A stretch of DNA of 6,805 nucleotides from Lachnospiraceae bacterium (GCA_017390645.1 JAFPAZ010000023.1:1-6805); one strand, 5' to 3'. Positions 1 through 5,735 are shown, numbered from the stretch's first letter. Translations and numbers: made by a program. Notes: generated from the sequence alone by a model not told the origin.

Positions 1-4
1 ATTT

Positions 5-346
5 ATGAGAGAAAAAAAGGCAAGACCACCTATGCGACGGGTATGCATCCTGACAAAAGAAGGTCGTCAGTATACACCGGAAGGACTCATGCATATCAGT
101 GCGCAGATCGAAGAACGATTCAATGTAAAAGGTCCATTTGCAGGTCTAATGGGCAGCGATTATAACAAACCGGAAGAACTGTTGAGAGTTCTAAACAAAT
201 TCCCCGATGCATTTATTGTGATCTCTACCGAAGACAACATTATCTACACTGGTGATACAGAATTTAACACCAAATTTGTAGAGGCGTTAAAAGCAAATCC
301 TGACACATCCTGTTGGGAAACAGCCCTTGTCTGTGTAGACAAATAA
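5..346 (+). CDS. Uncharacterised protein, possibly the C-terminal part of a longer gene
   Basis: The frame is open to the left edge of the window (the codon before the ATG is TTT and no stop is seen), so the 113-residue reading from ATG at 5 may be only the end of a larger protein. The sequence before the ATG is too short to judge a ribosome binding site. The N-terminus is basic (REKKARPPMRR). The rest reads like a compact alpha/beta fold: a strand VCIL, a helical stretch around residues 28-38, a helix PEELLRVLNKF, then strands FIVIS and NIIYTG, and a final ETALVCV strand. No signal peptide, membrane segment or catalytic motif is visible, and I do not recognise the family. Base composition is less AT-rich than the genes to its right, which supports a boundary near 350-400. 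It ends with TAA, and no convincing terminator for this strand follows. Confidence 0.6.
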   Translation: MREKKARPPMRRVCILTKEGRQYTPEGLMHISAQIEERFNVKGPFAGLMGSDYNKPEELLRVLNKFPDAFIVISTEDNIIYTGDTEFNTKFVEALKANPDTSCWETALVCVDK

Positions 347-385
347 ATGAAAATTTTAATTCTACTTAGAATTAGGCATAAGAAA

Positions 386-411
386 AGGACTCCGTTATGT
401 TTTGGAGTCCT
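386..411 (-). terminator. Rho-independent terminator of the P-loop / DUF4869-like cassette
   Basis: A perfect 8-bp stem AGGACTCC / GGAGTCCT encloses a 10-nt loop. Read on the minus strand the stem is followed at once by TTTTCTT, so it works as a terminator for the minus-strand genes. It begins only 3 nt after the stop codon at 415. On the plus strand no T-run follows, so it should not efficiently stop transcription from the left. Confidence 0.85.
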
Positions 412-414
412 ATA

Positions 415-864
415 CTACTGCTTCATTAATACACTTGTATTTGAATATTCCACATCATTAAATTTAAAGTTCACAGGTATATCTCTAGGAATCTGCCAAT
501 GTTCTAAATACAAATATAAATTACAATCCTTGAATTTCTTAAAAATATATTTAATTGCATTTGGCCCACACGCTGTTATATTTATCAACTCTTTTGAGTT
601 TTCACTTTTTTCAACTGCATATGCAATATATATTATTGTTTTACAACCATCAGACATCTTTGAAATACTTAATGGGGTGTTTGTAAATTTACTAATTAAG
701 TTTCCATTTGAGTCTATGTTGCACTGTTCAACTTCTTTGACTGCATCCAGCATATACTCCTTAAATCCATTTTCTATTGCCAAAATAGCTTCAAGTTTAT
801 CATATGGAAAATCTATGAACTTTTTGTCTCTTACACTGGATATCTGATTATAAATGTATATCAT
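415..864 (-). CDS. DUF4869-like protein, coupled to a small P-loop NTPase
   Basis: This is a 149-residue soluble protein of unknown function. I choose the ATG at 864, giving MIYIYNQ, because GAGGGG lies 10 nt upstream; a TTG at 882 in the same frame would add six residues with no better site. The binding site lies inside the last codons of the upstream NTPase gene, with 4 nt between stop and start, so the two should be translationally coupled. The pattern M-x-x-IY at the start, FKEYMLDAVKEVE near residues 29-41, SDGCKT (about 66-71) and the C-terminal ITACGPNA...I block (about 90-99) match what I remember of DUF4869 proteins, which begin M-L-x-IYFG and carry LSGGVKT and ASACGDNC. This assignment is from memory. 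No membrane segment or enzyme motif is visible. The plus-strand frame across this gene is its shadow. Confidence 0.8.
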   Translation of the reverse strand: MIYIYNQISSVRDKKFIDFPYDKLEAILAIENGFKEYMLDAVKEVEQCNIDSNGNLISKFTNTPLSISKMSDGCKTIIYIAYAVEKSENSKELINITACGPNAIKYIFKKFKDCNLYLYLEHWQIPRDIPVNFKFNDVEYSNTSVLMKQ

Positions 865-868
865 ATTC

Positions 869-1315
869 TTACATCCCCTCAACTGCAGGTGTTATATTAT
901 ATTTTATACTTACGTTTCTACCATTTATGTCAGGCTTTGCCATTTCAGTATATCGAGATGTTGTTGGAAGAGAGCGCCCTATTAGTAGATAGTGATTATT
1001 ACTATCAAAATCGTATGAAATGTAATCCTTTATACCATCGTTTCTCAGCACGGCGTTAGCTTGGTCTATAACCACTACACTATCCTTATATGTCTTTAAT
1101 ATATCCAAAACTGCATTTACACCTAACTTACTGCAAAAATCCTTATCTAAGCACTTTATATCTTTTATATTATTCTCCTTAACATAATCTTCAATTATAC
1201 TGTATATAAGTGTTTTACCAGTAGCAGTATCTCCACTTAATTCCGTAATTCTATCTCTCAATTTAATATCCACGTTCCAATAATTCATATAACTAAACTT
1301 CAATTGCTTTGGCAT
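869..1315 (-). CDS. Minimal P-loop NTPase, first gene of a two-gene cassette
   Basis: A 148-residue protein with a clear Walker A motif GDTATGKT (residues 28-35; Lys34, Thr35) after short beta strands, and a Walker B-like strand SVVVIDQAN (79-87, Asp84). A later strand HYLLIGR (108-114) offers an arginine where a sensor or finger residue could sit. There is no ABC signature, no helicase motif and no AAA lid domain, so this is close to the smallest possible nucleotide-binding core, about half the size of most stand-alone ATPases. NTP binding is well supported; hydrolysis and biological role are not known. Start ATG at 1315 is preceded by AGGTAGGTG at good spacing. It is the promoter-proximal gene of a minus-strand operon with the DUF4869-like gene. 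A regulator, defence component or element-borne accessory gene are all possible. Confidence 0.87.
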   Translation of the reverse strand: MPKQLKFSYMNYWNVDIKLRDRITELSGDTATGKTLIYSIIEDYVKENNIKDIKCLDKDFCSKLGVNAVLDILKTYKDSVVVIDQANAVLRNDGIKDYISYDFDSNNHYLLIGRSLPTTSRYTEMAKPDINGRNVSIKYNITPAVEGM

Positions 1316-1340
1316 TTAAAACACCTACCTTTCTATTAAC

Positions 1341-1369
1341 ATTATACTGTATTTTAATTGAAATTACAA
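1341..1369 (-). promoter_or_regulatory. Promoter of the P-loop / DUF4869-like operon
   Basis: On the minus strand, -35 TTGTAA (1364-1369) and a perfect -10 TATAAT (1341-1346) are separated by exactly 17 bp. Transcription should start near 1334, giving a leader of about 20 nt before the ATG at 1315. Confidence 0.8.
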
Positions 1370-1413
1370 ATTAGTGTATCAGCGAAAATAAATTTTTCTT
1401 TTTTGAAAATTAT

Positions 1414-1441
1414 AAAGGCAATAGATTATTTCGTTGCCTTT
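1414..1441. repeat. Hairpin in the divergent intergenic region
   Basis: A perfect 8-bp inverted repeat AAAGGCAA / TTGCCTTT with a 12-nt loop. On the minus strand it is followed by ATAATTTTC, so it could be a weak terminator, but no gene on that strand ends here. It directly abuts the palindrome at 1440-1453. Confidence 0.6.
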
Positions 1442-1453
1442 GTAAATTTACAA
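1440..1453. promoter_or_regulatory. 14-bp perfect palindrome, candidate operator between divergent promoters
   Basis: TTGTAAATTTACAA reads the same on both strands. It lies between the minus-strand promoter (1341-1369) and the plus-strand promoter (from 1496), about 71 bp upstream of the first and 43 bp of the second. The half-site TTGTAA also forms the -35 of the minus-strand promoter. The 335-nt gap from 1316 to 1650 contains these elements and the promoters, and no coding region that I can support. Confidence 0.45.
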
Positions 1454-1495
1454 CCGCCCTGACCACAAACGAACTGTTGTGTTTAATTTAAATAG

Positions 1496-1523
1496 TTGAT
1501 GATAGTGCTTTTTACGATATAAT
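1496..1523 (+). promoter_or_regulatory. Candidate promoter of the 116-residue orphan gene
   Basis: TTGATG (1496-1501), a 16-bp spacer and a perfect TATAAT (1518-1523). It would give a leader of about 120 nt. Confidence 0.55.
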
Positions 1524-1527
1524 ATTT

Positions 1528-1556
1528 TTGATCTTAGTAGTCGAGTATTTTATATT
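1528..1556 (+). promoter_or_regulatory. Second, tandem candidate promoter of the orphan gene
   Basis: TTGATC (1528-1533), a 17-bp spacer and TATATT (1551-1556). Spacing is ideal and the -10 matches 5 of 6. Either this, the promoter just upstream, or both may serve the gene starting at 1651. Confidence 0.4.
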
Positions 1557-1650
1557 ATGCAACTAAGACTTGCATCAGTGAAAAATGCTTCCCTGTATTA
1601 ATGATAAAATACTTACTATTATATACAAAAGTGGAAAGGGGAAAATAAAA

Positions 1651-2001
1651 ATGGCATATTTTTTAGATAACAGCAATCCTGATATCATAGTAGTATTTGA
1701 ACAGGAGTCGATTAGATTTCCTGGCGAGTTCGATAGAGTAGTTTGGAGTAAAACAGAAGATAGATTCATCTATGGAGATGAAAATGAATATCATATGTAT
1801 GAAGGTGACGAAGAAATACCAGTGTTTAATACTAGTATTGAAGGGCAGAAGCTGATAGAAACATGTTATAGACGTGGGATAACACGCTGCGGAGCAGTAT
1901 TCTTCGATAGAGAGAACAAACTATATAAAATATCAGACATAGGGCAAGAACCAGAGCTAATATTCGATGCAAATACAGTAGCATCTAATAAAGGTAACTA
2001 A
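1651..2001 (+). CDS. Orphan acidic protein of unknown function, 116 residues
   Basis: I do not recognise this protein. The start chosen is ATG at 1651 (MAYFLDNSNPD), because GGAAAGGGG lies 9 nt upstream; an in-frame ATG at 1585 has no binding site and would add 22 residues of non-native look. The protein is soluble, clearly acidic, without signal peptide or membrane helix, and seems rich in short beta strands (IIVVFEQ, RVVWSK, RFIYGDENEYHMY, AVFFDRENKLYKIS), as in small beta-rich single-domain proteins. It has two cysteines (Cys71 and Cys79 in TCYRRGITRCG) but no other metal or catalytic signature. It stands alone, with its own promoter candidates and a strong terminator directly downstream, and is separate from both neighbouring operons. 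Its high AT content fits accessory DNA. Small immunity or antitoxin-type roles are possible but nothing in the sequence proves them. Confidence 0.7.
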   Translation: MAYFLDNSNPDIIVVFEQESIRFPGEFDRVVWSKTEDRFIYGDENEYHMYEGDEEIPVFNTSIEGQKLIETCYRRGITRCGAVFFDRENKLYKISDIGQEPELIFDANTVASNKGN

Positions 2002-2005
2002 GCAT

Positions 2006-2039
2006 ATAGGAAATCTGATTAGTTAGGTTTCCTATTTTT
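2006..2039 (+). terminator. Rho-independent terminator of the orphan gene
   Basis: Perfect 8-bp stem ATAGGAAA / TTTCCTAT with a 14-nt loop, followed by TTTT. It begins 5 nt after the stop codon at 1999-2001. Confidence 0.8.
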
Positions 2040-2097
2040 AATTGCAATACAAATTACATAATAATATAGATAATAGTTATTTTATTGTTGAATGACC

Positions 2098-2135
2098 CAC
2101 CCAAAATGGTGTGTCGGATACACATTTTTGGGGTG
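2098..2135. repeat. Imperfect inverted repeat with central TGTGT/ACACA stem
   Basis: CACCCAAAA (2098-2106) faces TTTTGGGGTG (2126-2135) with one bulged G, and TGTGT (2110-2114) faces ACACA (2120-2124) around the loop CGGAT. No T-run follows on either strand, so it is not a typical terminator. The left side, TGACCCACCCAAAA, resembles ends of IS3-type insertion sequences from memory, so it may be a remnant of such an element. The 304-nt gap 2002-2305 holds this repeat, the terminator and the control region of the ABC operon, with no gene. Confidence 0.5.
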
Positions 2136-2176
2136 TTATGAGTTATAATTTTTATATCAGCGAAAAAACTTTACCC

Positions 2177-2216
2177 TTTCTTAACATTTTTTTTCTTTTC
2201 TTAACCATTGCTAAAC
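2177..2216 (+). promoter_or_regulatory. Direct repeats, likely response-regulator operator of the ABC operon
   Basis: TTTCTTAACA (2177-2186) and TTTCTTAACC (2197-2206) are spaced exactly 20 bp, about two helical turns, with related TTACCC at 2171 and CTAAAC at 2211, so core motifs recur at 10-bp steps. Same-face direct repeats overlapping a weak -35 are the usual layout for OmpR/PhoB-family activators. An inverted copy GGTTAAGAAA lies at 2277-2286. Confidence 0.55.
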
Positions 2217-2226
2217 CTTATAAAAA

Positions 2227-2232
2227 TATAAT
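2227..2232 (+). promoter_or_regulatory. -10 element of the ABC transporter operon promoter
   Basis: Perfect TATAAT. The position 17 bp upstream reads ACCATT, a poor -35, which suggests that the promoter needs an activator bound at the repeats just upstream. The start would lie near 2239, leaving a leader of about 65 nt. Confidence 0.55.
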
Positions 2233-2305
2233 GGTACCAAGGTGCTGAACGTTTGGTGGGGTAAAACGGTAAGACTGGTTAAGAAATTGTTAGGAGGAAA
2301 GCAAA

Positions 2306-3229
2306 GTGAGTAAAGTGATATTAGAAATTGAAAATCTCTCGAAACATTACAAGGCACAAAAAGCCTTGGACAATGTAAATCTACGATTGGAGCAGGGAAG
2401 GATTTACGGACTGATTGGAAAAAATGGAGCCGGAAAAACCACCCTGATGCGTACCATTGCAGGGTTATCATTTCCGACAGAGGGTACCATTGCATTGTTC
2501 GGAAAAAGTGAGCGAAAAGAAAGAGAGCAGATGGAAAAGCAGGTGGGAACCTTGATTGAGTATCCTGCCCTGGTGGGAGGCATGACTGCTAAAGAAAATA
2601 TGCATCTTCGTTGTCTCATGCGGGGTCTGCCTAATTATGAAGTTGAGGATGAACTTCTAAAACTTGTGGGTTTAAGCGACACCGGAAAAAAGAAAGTGAA
2701 AAATTTTTCGTTGGGAATGAAACAAAGATTAGGAATTGCAGCAGCACTTGTTGGGAATCCTGAACTTATCATGCTGGATGAACCCATAAATGGACTTGAT
2801 CCTGCAGGAATCATAGAAATCAGAAACTTAATAAAAAAGCTTCAAACCTACCAAAATAAAACCATATTAATTTCCAGCCATAATCTGCCGGAATTATATC
2901 AGACCGCAACGGATTATATTATCATTCATGAAGGGCAAATCAAGGAAGTGATATCCCATCAGGAATTGGACGAGCGTTGTAAATGCTATATTCTTCTGGA
3001 AAGTACAGATGTAAATAAATTAACCACAGTGTTACAAAGCGAGCTGAAAACCTTGAATTTTAAGGTGATGCCGGACAACAGCGTAAGATTATACGATTTT
3101 TTGAATGAAAGAGAAAAAATAGGGCAGACACTGTATGACAATGGTGTGGTAGTAACGCAGCTTGCTGTGTATGATACAAATCTGGAAGAATATTTTATGG
3201 ACGTGATTGGAGGGAAAGAAAATGCCTAG
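2306..3229 (+). CDS. ABC transporter ATP-binding protein, BcrA-type
   Basis: This 307-residue ATPase powers an ABC-2 type exporter on the inner face of the membrane. Motifs run in order: Walker A GKNGAGKT (38-45), signature SLGMKQR (135-141) in place of LSGGQ, Walker B ELIMLDEP (153-160, catalytic Glu159), D-loop NGLDP (162-166) and switch His192. The Q-loop region reads GTLIEYPAL (81-89), the I-E-x-P form typical of the BcrA and lantibiotic-immunity branch. About 90 residues after the switch histidine form the usual variable C-terminal part. Start is GTG at 2306, with AGGAGG 8 nt upstream. The gene opens an operon with its permease and a sensor kinase. Family knowledge suggests self-protection or resistance to a peptide antibiotic such as bacitracin or a lantibiotic; the substrate cannot be read from the sequence. 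Confidence 0.96.
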   Translation: MSKVILEIENLSKHYKAQKALDNVNLRLEQGRIYGLIGKNGAGKTTLMRTIAGLSFPTEGTIALFGKSERKEREQMEKQVGTLIEYPALVGGMTAKENMHLRCLMRGLPNYEVEDELLKLVGLSDTGKKKVKNFSLGMKQRLGIAAALVGNPELIMLDEPINGLDPAGIIEIRNLIKKLQTYQNKTILISSHNLPELYQTATDYIIIHEGQIKEVISHQELDERCKCYILLESTDVNKLTTVLQSELKTLNFKVMPDNSVRLYDFLNEREKIGQTLYDNGVVVTQLAVYDTNLEEYFMDVIGGKENA

Positions 3230-3998
3230 TTTATTAAGAAGTGAATGGTACCAGATAAGAAAAACCGTGTGGATAAAACTGACTTATCTTATTACAATCA
3301 TAGTAGGATTGGTTGTTGGTTGTAATATGATGGGAGAAAGTTATGTGCAATATTTTAAAGAAAGTCACAAGGAATATATGCTGTATGTTGGTGGAAATCT
3401 GATGGGAGGTATGGAAGATAGGGCGACCTGTTTACTGTTTTCCGGTTTGTTTGCAGGGTTTATCATTAGTTCTGCTTTTGAAAACCGTATGATACAGGAT
3501 GCCATTTCCTGTGGGAAAAGCAGAACCAAAGTATTCCTGGCGAAAATGGGTGTGTATCTTCTGATTGTCACAGGAGCTTGCATGGCTTACTGGTTTTCCA
3601 GCGCAGTGGCATCTCATAAGAATGGCCTGGGAACTTTCGAGATGGCAGGAAATCTTTCACAGGTGAAATATGTTGTTGGAATGGTGTTTGCAGCTACTTT
3701 GGCATATGTAAGTTTATTTTCTATTTGTGGGGTAATTGCTTTCTTAAACAGAAAAATCGGTGCTACCATAGGAATCTGTATGGTTGTCATTTTGTTCGGT
3801 GGAAGTCTGCTTAGTAGTATTTTACCGGATAGTCTGCAAAAATATGTAAGTTATACACCTTTAGGATTATATCAGACGGTTTTAAAACTGGATGTAACAG
3901 GAATGGACGTATTAAAAACCAGTGTCATAAGTCTGGTATGGATTGTAGTAATATGTGGCATTGGATTATGGAAGTTTAGAAAAACAGAATTAAAGTAA
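3222..3998 (+). CDS. ABC-2 type transporter permease
   Basis: A 258-residue membrane protein that forms the channel partner of the preceding ATPase. Six hydrophobic segments are visible, about 18-37, 69-86, 109-128, 150-175, 180-201 and 233-250, which is the normal topology and length for BcrB-like permeases. The cytoplasmic stretch after the second helix, FENRMIQDAISCGKSRTKVF, has the conserved E...i..G.sR..v pattern of this family, thought to contact the ATPase. Start ATG at 3222 is preceded by GGAGGG with 7-nt spacing and overlaps the ATPase gene by 8 nt, so the two are translationally coupled. A TTG at 3207 is in frame but less likely. The gene is followed almost at once (1 nt after the stop) by the long palindrome that separates it from the kinase gene. 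Confidence 0.93.
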   Translation: MPSLLRSEWYQIRKTVWIKLTYLITIIVGLVVGCNMMGESYVQYFKESHKEYMLYVGGNLMGGMEDRATCLLFSGLFAGFIISSAFENRMIQDAISCGKSRTKVFLAKMGVYLLIVTGACMAYWFSSAVASHKNGLGTFEMAGNLSQVKYVVGMVFAATLAYVSLFSICGVIAFLNRKIGATIGICMVVILFGGSLLSSILPDSLQKYVSYTPLGLYQTVLKLDVTGMDVLKTSVISLVWIVVICGIGLWKFRKTELK

Positions 3999-3999
3999 T

Positions 4000-4208
4000 A
4001 GGTAATTGCGAAACTGTAGTATTTTATATGAAAGTGATGTAAAAGAAACAAAACATCGCAGGCACGCTTTCGCTGCGTTCAGCTCGTAGCGGTACTAAAT
4101 TCAAGGCTGCGCCTTTCATTAAGTACCGACGGCTGAACAAGCACCTGCTTATGTATTTGTTTCTTTTGTATCACTTGGTAAAAGTTTTCTATGGTTTCGC
4201 AATTACCT
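4000..4208 (+). repeat. 209-nt nested palindromic element inside the ABC-kinase operon
   Basis: Outer arms are a perfect 15-bp inverted repeat (AGGTAATTGCGAAAC at 4000-4014, complement at 4194-4208). A second pair of 21 nt (4032-4052 with 4156-4176) matches at 19 positions, and its two mismatches are G-U pairs in RNA. Further in come ACAT/ATGT (4053-4056, 4151-4154), GCAGG/CCTGC (4058-4062, 4144-4148), GTTCAGC/GCTGAAC (4077-4083, 4132-4138), CGGTACT/AGTACCG (4090-4096, 4122-4128) and a central hairpin AAGGC-TGC-GCCTT (4103-4115). The whole unit can fold as one branched hairpin. It has no coding capacity. It resembles a MITE-like or structured intergenic repeat; alternatives are an RNA regulatory or processing element. 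The rest of the gap to 4239 holds only the kinase ribosome binding site. Confidence 0.85.
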
Positions 4209-4239
4209 GATTGAAGTAAGAAACAAAAGGGGGAAGAGG

Positions 4240-5148
4240 ATGGAGCCTGCATTTATTGTTGTTGTAATACTTTTTGGTATCCTTCTGATACATCACGTAA
4301 GAATCAAGCAGCAGTTGCGAAACTTAAAAAAGCAATTAAAATATCGGCAGACAGAGCAGACAAAATCTCCATTGTACCTTGAACTAGGTGATAAGGACTT
4401 ATATGCCCTTGTAGTGATTATGAATCAGGCTTTGGAGGAGGAAAGCAATTTAAGAATAGAGAAGGAAATCTCGGAAAGAGAGTTTAAGGATTTGATTTCT
4501 AACATTTCCCATGACTTGCGGACACCTCTTACTGTAATGAAAGGGTATCTTCAATTAATGGAGGAATGTGAACTTGAACCACAAGGAAGAGAATATCTAG
4601 AGGTTTGTTTTAAACATACAGAAGAATTGGAACGAAGGGTACGTCAGTTTTTCGAATATTCTTTCCTTGTAAATCAGGAGGAAAACATTACACTTCATAA
4701 AGTAAATGTCACGAATCTGGTTACGGAAATTATGACAGATTTTATTCCCTTTTTCGAGGAAAAGGGGATTGTTATGAAGTTAGAGGAAGAAACAGTGGTA
4801 AAGGCGTTGGCAGAGGAAGAATCTTTAAAAAGAGTCATGCAGAATTTACTGAAAAATTGTCTGAATTATGGGAAAGGGGAAGTCTCTGTTTTTATAGGGG
4901 AGGCAGAAGATAAGGATAAAATTCAGGTCTGTGTGAAGAATCAGATAGCCCCGGGAAAGACTTTGGATGCCGATAAAGTGTTTCAAAGGTTTTATGTAGG
5001 AGATCCTTCTAGAAACCAATCCACAGGGCTTGGGCTTTCTATCGTAAAACTTTTAGTAGAAAAAATGCAGGGAGAAGTATTTGCAAGAAACGAAGGGGGA
5101 GTGTTTTGCATCGGATTTTTATTGTTGAAAGAGGAAAATGCCGGGTAA
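4240..5148 (+). CDS. Sensor histidine kinase linked to the ABC transporter
   Basis: A 302-residue kinase with one N-terminal membrane helix (about 4-20) and no extracellular domain. A helical linker (21-80) leads to the HisKA dimerisation domain with the H-box SHDLRTP (phosphoacceptor His91). The ATPase domain follows: N-box with QNLLKNCLNYG (201-211, Asn202 and Asn206), F-box VFQRFY (247-252) and G2-box STGLGLSIVK (261-270). The usual G1 motif DxGxG is not present; that position reads KNQIAPG (233-239), a variation I recall from other Firmicute kinases of this type. AGGGGG stands 6 nt before the ATG. Lacking its own sensor domain, the protein probably senses within the membrane or through the adjacent transporter. 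No response regulator is encoded here. The palindrome upstream may lower its expression relative to the transporter genes. Confidence 0.95.
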   Translation: MEPAFIVVVILFGILLIHHVRIKQQLRNLKKQLKYRQTEQTKSPLYLELGDKDLYALVVIMNQALEEESNLRIEKEISEREFKDLISNISHDLRTPLTVMKGYLQLMEECELEPQGREYLEVCFKHTEELERRVRQFFEYSFLVNQEENITLHKVNVTNLVTEIMTDFIPFFEEKGIVMKLEEETVVKALAEEESLKRVMQNLLKNCLNYGKGEVSVFIGEAEDKDKIQVCVKNQIAPGKTLDADKVFQRFYVGDPSRNQSTGLGLSIVKLLVEKMQGEVFARNEGGVFCIGFLLLKEENAG

Positions 5149-5152
5149 GGTG

Positions 5153-5175
5153 AAACATTTAATCAGTGTTTTTTT
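5153..5175 (+). terminator. Weak candidate terminator after the kinase gene
   Basis: AAACA (5153-5157) pairs with TGTTT (5167-5171), and a T-run continues to 5175. The stem is short and AT-rich, so this is only a possible stop signal between the convergent kinase and acetyltransferase genes. Confidence 0.3.
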
Positions 5176-5189
5176 ATTCAAACTTCATC

Positions 5190-5735
5190 TTAATCCAACA
5201 ATTTCGCAAATCTTAAGTGATCCCGCAAGGTACCATCGATTTCCACGCCTTCCCGTTCAATCCCTTCTTCGAAAAATCCAAGACTATGAAGCAAAGCAAT
5301 GGAAGCTGTGTTATCGGGAAGTACCCTGCATTCGATGCGGTGAAGTCCATACTCGGATTTCATTTTATTAAGGCAAAAAGAAATGGCTTCCGTAGCAATT
5401 CCTAACCGGCGGTATCTTTTGTCAATCTTATATCCTAAGGTGGCACTATAAAATGGAGCCTTTCGGATATTGGAAAAACAAACCGTTCCAATGATTTCCT
5501 CCGGTTGTTCCTTAAGATAAATATGATATCTTAAATGTTTCCGGTTTAAGATTTCTGTTTCCTCCATGCTTAAAGTCAGACGATGATAAGCAATGGTATA
5601 AAAATTAATGGGTCTGGTAGGTTCTACTTTCTCAAAATCCCTTTTATTTGCCAAATAGAAAGATAGTACCTGTTCTGCAGACTCTTTTGGTTCGATATTA
5701 AGAATAAGACGCCTTGTTTGTTCTTGTTTTTCCAT
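5190..5735 (-). CDS. GNAT family N-acetyltransferase, RimJ/RimL type
   Basis: A 181-residue cytoplasmic acetyl-CoA dependent N-acetyltransferase. Motif A, which binds the pyrophosphate of acetyl-CoA, is seen as RYRRLGIA (107-114; R-x-x-G-x-A with Arg109, Gly112 and Ala114) after a strand TLGYKID. The following NTASIALLHSLGFFEEG (142-158) is the conserved C-terminal block of the RimJ/RimL branch. The N-terminal stretch LANKRDFEKVEPTRP (28-42) is also usual in that branch. Length is normal. The target could be a ribosomal protein N-terminus, another protein or a small molecule; the sequence does not decide. Start ATG at 5735 has AGAGG about 10 nt upstream. It is transcribed convergently to the kinase and divergently from tadA, with the tadA promoter overlapping its start codon. 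A possible promoter is TTGCAT (5797-5802) with TACCAT (5774-5779), 17 bp apart on the minus strand. Confidence 0.93.
   Translation of the reverse strand: MEKQEQTRRLILNIEPKESAEQVLSFYLANKRDFEKVEPTRPINFYTIAYHRLTLSMEETEILNRKHLRYHIYLKEQPEEIIGTVCFSNIRKAPFYSATLGYKIDKRYRRLGIATEAISFCLNKMKSEYGLHRIECRVLPDNTASIALLHSLGFFEEGIEREGVEIDGTLRDHLRFAKLLD

Noticed and set aside
357..374. AT-only hairpin TAATTCTA / TAGAATTA after the first gene as a terminator
   Set aside because: The loop would be only 2 nt, the stem is nearly all A-T, and no T-run follows.
347..847. 166-residue plus-strand open frame starting directly after the first gene
   Set aside because: It is antisense to the DUF4869-like gene, has no ribosome binding site, and its translation has the hydrophobic, low-information look of a shadow frame.
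1585..1650. Upstream ATG extending the orphan gene by 22 residues
   Set aside because: No ribosome binding site precedes it, whereas GGAAAGGGG stands at ideal distance from the ATG at 1651.
2211..2619. Minus-strand open frames across the ABC operon promoter and the ATPase gene start
   Set aside because: They run opposite to a clear promoter, ribosome binding site and Walker A coding sequence; they are shadows.
3993..4219. AAGTAA on both sides of the long palindrome as a target-site duplication
   Set aside because: The copies lie at unequal distance from the arms (1 and 5 nt), and a 6-bp match in AT-rich DNA is easily chance.
5138..5405. Plus-strand open frames after the kinase gene
   Set aside because: They are antisense to the well-supported GNAT acetyltransferase and lack family features.
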